Shown here in pieces: positions 62,043 to 64,000 of a stretch of 64,000 nt of DNA; positions within the stretch are counted from its first letter, which is position 1; each line of letters starts with the position of its first letter. Where the stretch lies: NCBI RefSeq assembly GCF_025860405.1, contig NZ_CP063785.1:5705390-5769389 (forward strand), given 5' to 3'. Under the pieces are notes generated by a model. That model was not told the DNA's origin. It was given only the letters and a program-made list of their open reading frames with translations, and made no database searches. The stretch is from Tolypothrix sp. PCC 7712. GTDB lineage: Bacteria; Cyanobacteriota; Cyanobacteriia; Cyanobacteriales; Nostocaceae. Position numbers and translations under genes: made by a program.

Positions 62043-64000
62043 CTACCTATTTTGCAATTTGCGAGAAGCGAGATATTGATACATTTGCCAACGGGTATTG
62101 ACATCGGCTTGGGCTTCTTCAAATAAGTGCTTGGCTGTTTCTGGGTGACTCTTGGTTAACATCTTGAAGCGATTTTCTGAGTTCATGTATTCTTCAATTG
62201 GTAACTTGGGAGTGCGAGAGTCAAGCTGGAGTGGGTTTTCTCCTTGCTTAATGCGGTCTGGGTTATACCGATATAGCAACCATTCGCCGGATTCGACGGC
62301 GGCTTTTTGATGGTGTAAGCCTGTAGTCATGTCGATACCGTGGGCGATGCAATGGCTGTAGGCAAGAATGATTGATGGCCCTTCGTAGGCTTCGGCTTCG
62401 AGGAAGGCTTTAAGGGTGTGTTCGTCTCTTGCGCCTAGAGCAACGCTGGCAATATAAACGTTACCGTAAGTCATGGCCATTAAGCCTAAGTCTTTTTTGG
62501 CTGCGGCTTTACCACCAGAGGCAAATTTTGCGATCGCAGCTCTGGGTGTGGCTTTGGAGTTTTGTCCGCCAGTATTAGAATAAACTTCTGTGTCCAGAAT
62601 CAAAATGTTGACGTTGCGTCCGCTAGCGATGACGTGATCTAAGCCGCCAAAGCCGATGTCATAGCCCCAACCATCACCGCCGATAATCCAAACGCTCTTT
62701 CTGACTAAATAATCGGCAACGAATTTCAGCGATTTCAGATTCCGCGCGATCGCGTCTTCTTCATTGAAAGCGGCGGGAAACTCCATCCCCTTGTGGGTGG
62801 AGAGGGATAGCTGCCCCGCCGCTTGGGGCATAGGGCATAGGGCATTGGTATCTTCTTTCCCATGCCCCATGCCCAATTCCCAATGCCCAAAAACTCCATC
62901 CCCTTGTGAGTGGAGTTTTTCATCTTCTCCGGCTGGGGTTTGGGCTGCAAGTAGTTCATCTACCCGTTGTTTGAGTAGGGCGACGCGTTCGCGCTGTTCG
63001 ACTATATCAGCTTCGTCTTTTTGCCGAGCGTTGACAATACTACTAGTGAGATTATCGCCTAGTTGTGGTGTCAGTTGTTTGACTAATTCCGTGGCAAATT
63101 CTGCCTGTTTATCTAGCGAAATGCGGAAACCCATGCCAAATTCGGCGTTATCTTCAAATAGCGAGTTACACCAAGCCGGGCCTCGTCCTTCGGCGTTCGT
63201 TGTCCAAGGGGTAGTGGGTAAGTTACCACCGTAAATCGAAGAACAACCTGTGGCGTTAGCCACAATCATGCGATCGCCAAATAATTGGGTAGCTAATTTG
63301 ACATAAGCTGTTTCGCCACAACCAGCACAAGCACCGGAGAACTCAAATAAGGGTTCTTGCATTTGCTGCTGGTTAATATGGGAGACTTTCAGGTGCAGTC
63401 TGTCGGGATTGGGGAGACTTAAGAAGAAATCCCAATTTTCTCGTTCTGCATCTCGTAATGGCAATTGCGCTGCCATGTTCAGGGCTTTGCGGTTTGGTTC
63501 TGCTTTATTCTTAGCTGGGCAAATATCTACGCAAACACCGCAACCTGTACAATCTTCTGGTGCTACTTGGAGAGTATATTGCAAGCCATGCCAATCGCGG
63601 TCTTTGGGATTGGTACTCTTGAAGGTTGGCGGGGCATTGGTTAACAGTTCGGGTTCGTAAACTTTACCACGAATCGCACTATGGGGGCAGACCATGATGC
63701 ACTTAGCGCACTGGACGCAGACATCTTCATCCCAAACCGGAATGTCTTTAGCAATGTTGCGTTTTTCCCATTTTGCCGTACCAGTAGGATATGTACCATC
63801 GGCTGGTAAAGCACTCACAGGTAAATCATCCCCTGCACGGGCAATCATTTTACCCAAAACATCATGGACAAATGCAGGTGCTTTATCAGAGATGGGGTAT
63901 GGGGGACTGGGGATTGGGGACTGGGATTGTTCTGTGGGAATTATATTCAGTTCATACAAGTTATCTAATGCCATATCAACGGCGTTGATATTCTTTTGGA
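62043..64000 (-). CDS. nifJ: Pyruvate:ferredoxin (flavodoxin) oxidoreductase, C-terminal part, cut by window edge
   Basis: The frame is open past the right edge (residues QKNINAVDMALDNLYEL), so only the last 650 or so of roughly 1200 residues are present. NifJ decarboxylates pyruvate to acetyl-CoA and reduces ferredoxin or flavodoxin. Present here: 2x[4Fe-4S] domain (CVQCAKCIMVCP and CTGCGVCVDICP), proximal-cluster Cys in CAGCGE, the TPP-binding GDGWGYDIGFGGLDH and YSNTGGQNSKATPRAA. Two repeat-encoded insertions are seen: QSPIPSPPYP (nt about 63897-63936) in a linker, and about 50 residues at nt 62765-62925 (GHWELGMGHGKEDTNALCPM then THKGMEFPAA). All cluster and TPP ligands are intact. Adjacent low-oxygen genes fit an anaerobic role. 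Confidence 0.93.
   Translation of the reverse strand, partial: QKNINAVDMALDNLYELNIIPTEQSQSPIPSPPYPISDKAPAFVHDVLGKMIARAGDDLPVSALPADGTYPTGTAKWEKRNIAKDIPVWDEDVCVQCAKCIMVCPHSAIRGKVYEPELLTNAPPTFKSTNPKDRDWHGLQYTLQVAPEDCTGCGVCVDICPAKNKAEPNRKALNMAAQLPLRDAERENWDFFLSLPNPDRLHLKVSHINQQQMQEPLFEFSGACAGCGETAYVKLATQLFGDRMIVANATGCSSIYGGNLPTTPWTTNAEGRGPAWCNSLFEDNAEFGMGFRISLDKQAEFATELVKQLTPQLGDNLTSSIVNARQKDEADIVEQRERVALLKQRVDELLAAQTPAGEDEKLHSQGDGVFGHWELGMGHGKEDTNALCPMPQAAGQLSLSTHKGMEFPAAFNEEDAIARNLKSLKFVADYLVRKSVWIIGGDGWGYDIGFGGLDHVIASGRNVNILILDTEVYSNTGGQNSKATPRAAIAKFASGGKAAAKKDLGLMAMTYGNVYIASVALGARDEHTLKAFLEAEAYEGPSIILAYSHCIAHGIDMTTGLHHQKAAVESGEWLLYRYNPDRIKQGENPLQLDSRTPKLPIEEYMNSENRFKMLTKSHPETAKHLFEEAQADVNTRWQMYQYLASRKLQNR
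62765..62925. repeat. Dispersed repeats inserted in frame in nifJ
   Basis: Consists of GAAAGCGGCGGGAAACTCCA TCCCCTTGTGGGTGGAGAGG and CCCCGCCGCTTGGGG, an inverted element that also occurs at 57525-57600, then GGGCATAGGGCATTGG STRR units, then a second AAACTCCATCCCCTTGTGAG half. A related single copy is near 24566-24620. No stop codon is introduced in the nifJ frame. Confidence 0.92.

Noticed and set aside
1..64000. tRNA, rRNA, riboswitch or CRISPR-Cas genes
   Set aside because: I looked in gene-free stretches and saw no cloverleaf-like, rRNA-like or spacer-repeat pattern that I could support by eye; a covariance-model scan was not possible.

Overview
The window is chromosomal DNA of a filamentous cyanobacterium, most likely a heterocyst-forming Nostocales relative. 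Evidence seen directly: the HIP1 octamer GCGATCGC is very frequent; the petC-petA pair encodes the Rieske protein and cytochrome f; there is a low-oxygen tetrapyrrole cluster (acsF divergent from heme oxygenase and hemN), a nifJ-type pyruvate:ferredoxin oxidoreductase and several cyanobacterium-restricted families (DUF1822, DUF3067, DUF4870). Intergenic DNA is packed with 7-bp short tandem repeats (STRRs), minisatellites and small inverted-repeat elements. No rRNA, tRNA or CRISPR array was recognised.

Layout. 0-4.9 kb: an unknown protein, two GT2 glycosyltransferases and a left-handed beta-helix acetyltransferase (hormogonium-polysaccharide-like set), then a convergent D-2-hydroxyacid dehydrogenase. 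5-12 kb: a large HEAT-repeat/NACHT/AAA protein and an overlapping companion ATPase. 12-13 kb: nested mobile repeats. 13-23.7 kb: one 3556-residue megasynthase in which a GT2 glycosyltransferase is fused to half a condensation domain and then A-PCP-KS-AT-ACP-C-A-PCP-TE. 24-28.5 kb: petA, petC, a DUF3067 gene, a 2OG-Fe(II) oxygenase and a small unknown gene. 28.6-29.4 kb: a free-standing GAF protein with both cysteines of a DXCF cyanobacteriochrome. 30.4-32.9 kb: a UvrD-like helicase. 33-39 kb: a MarR-HlyD-MFS-MFS efflux locus. 39-45 kb: a GT39 membrane glycosyltransferase, a methyltransferase, a flavin-dependent oxidoreductase operon and a three-gene small-protein operon. 46-53.8 kb: cysK, an IS4-type remnant, a Gfo/Idh/MocA oxidoreductase, a DUF4870 protein, a sigma factor with DUF1822 partner and two secreted proteins. 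54-64 kb: a phosphatase-like protein, aspS, hemN, heme oxygenase, acsF and the 3'-terminal part of nifJ, which runs off the right edge.

Functional links. petC-petA supply the cytochrome b6f complex. acsF, heme oxygenase and hemN are the isoenzyme set used for chlorophyll, bilin and heme synthesis at low oxygen, and nifJ fits the same microoxic or fermentative setting. The MarR-type gene and the efflux genes share a near-identical promoter motif, which suggests autoregulated multidrug export.

The strongest candidates for something new are: (1) the glycosyltransferase-NRPS-PKS fusion with predicted Thr-malonate-Pro logic; (2) the membrane-associated HEAT-NACHT-AAA protein with 14 near-identical 31-residue repeats and its overlapping ATPase partner; (3) a DXCF cyanobacteriochrome GAF protein lacking an output domain; and (4) dispersed repeats that have entered coding sequences while keeping the frame (NACHT protein, helicase, nifJ, GT39), plus nested inverted-repeat elements with direct target duplications, one family matching the end of an IS4-type transposase remnant.
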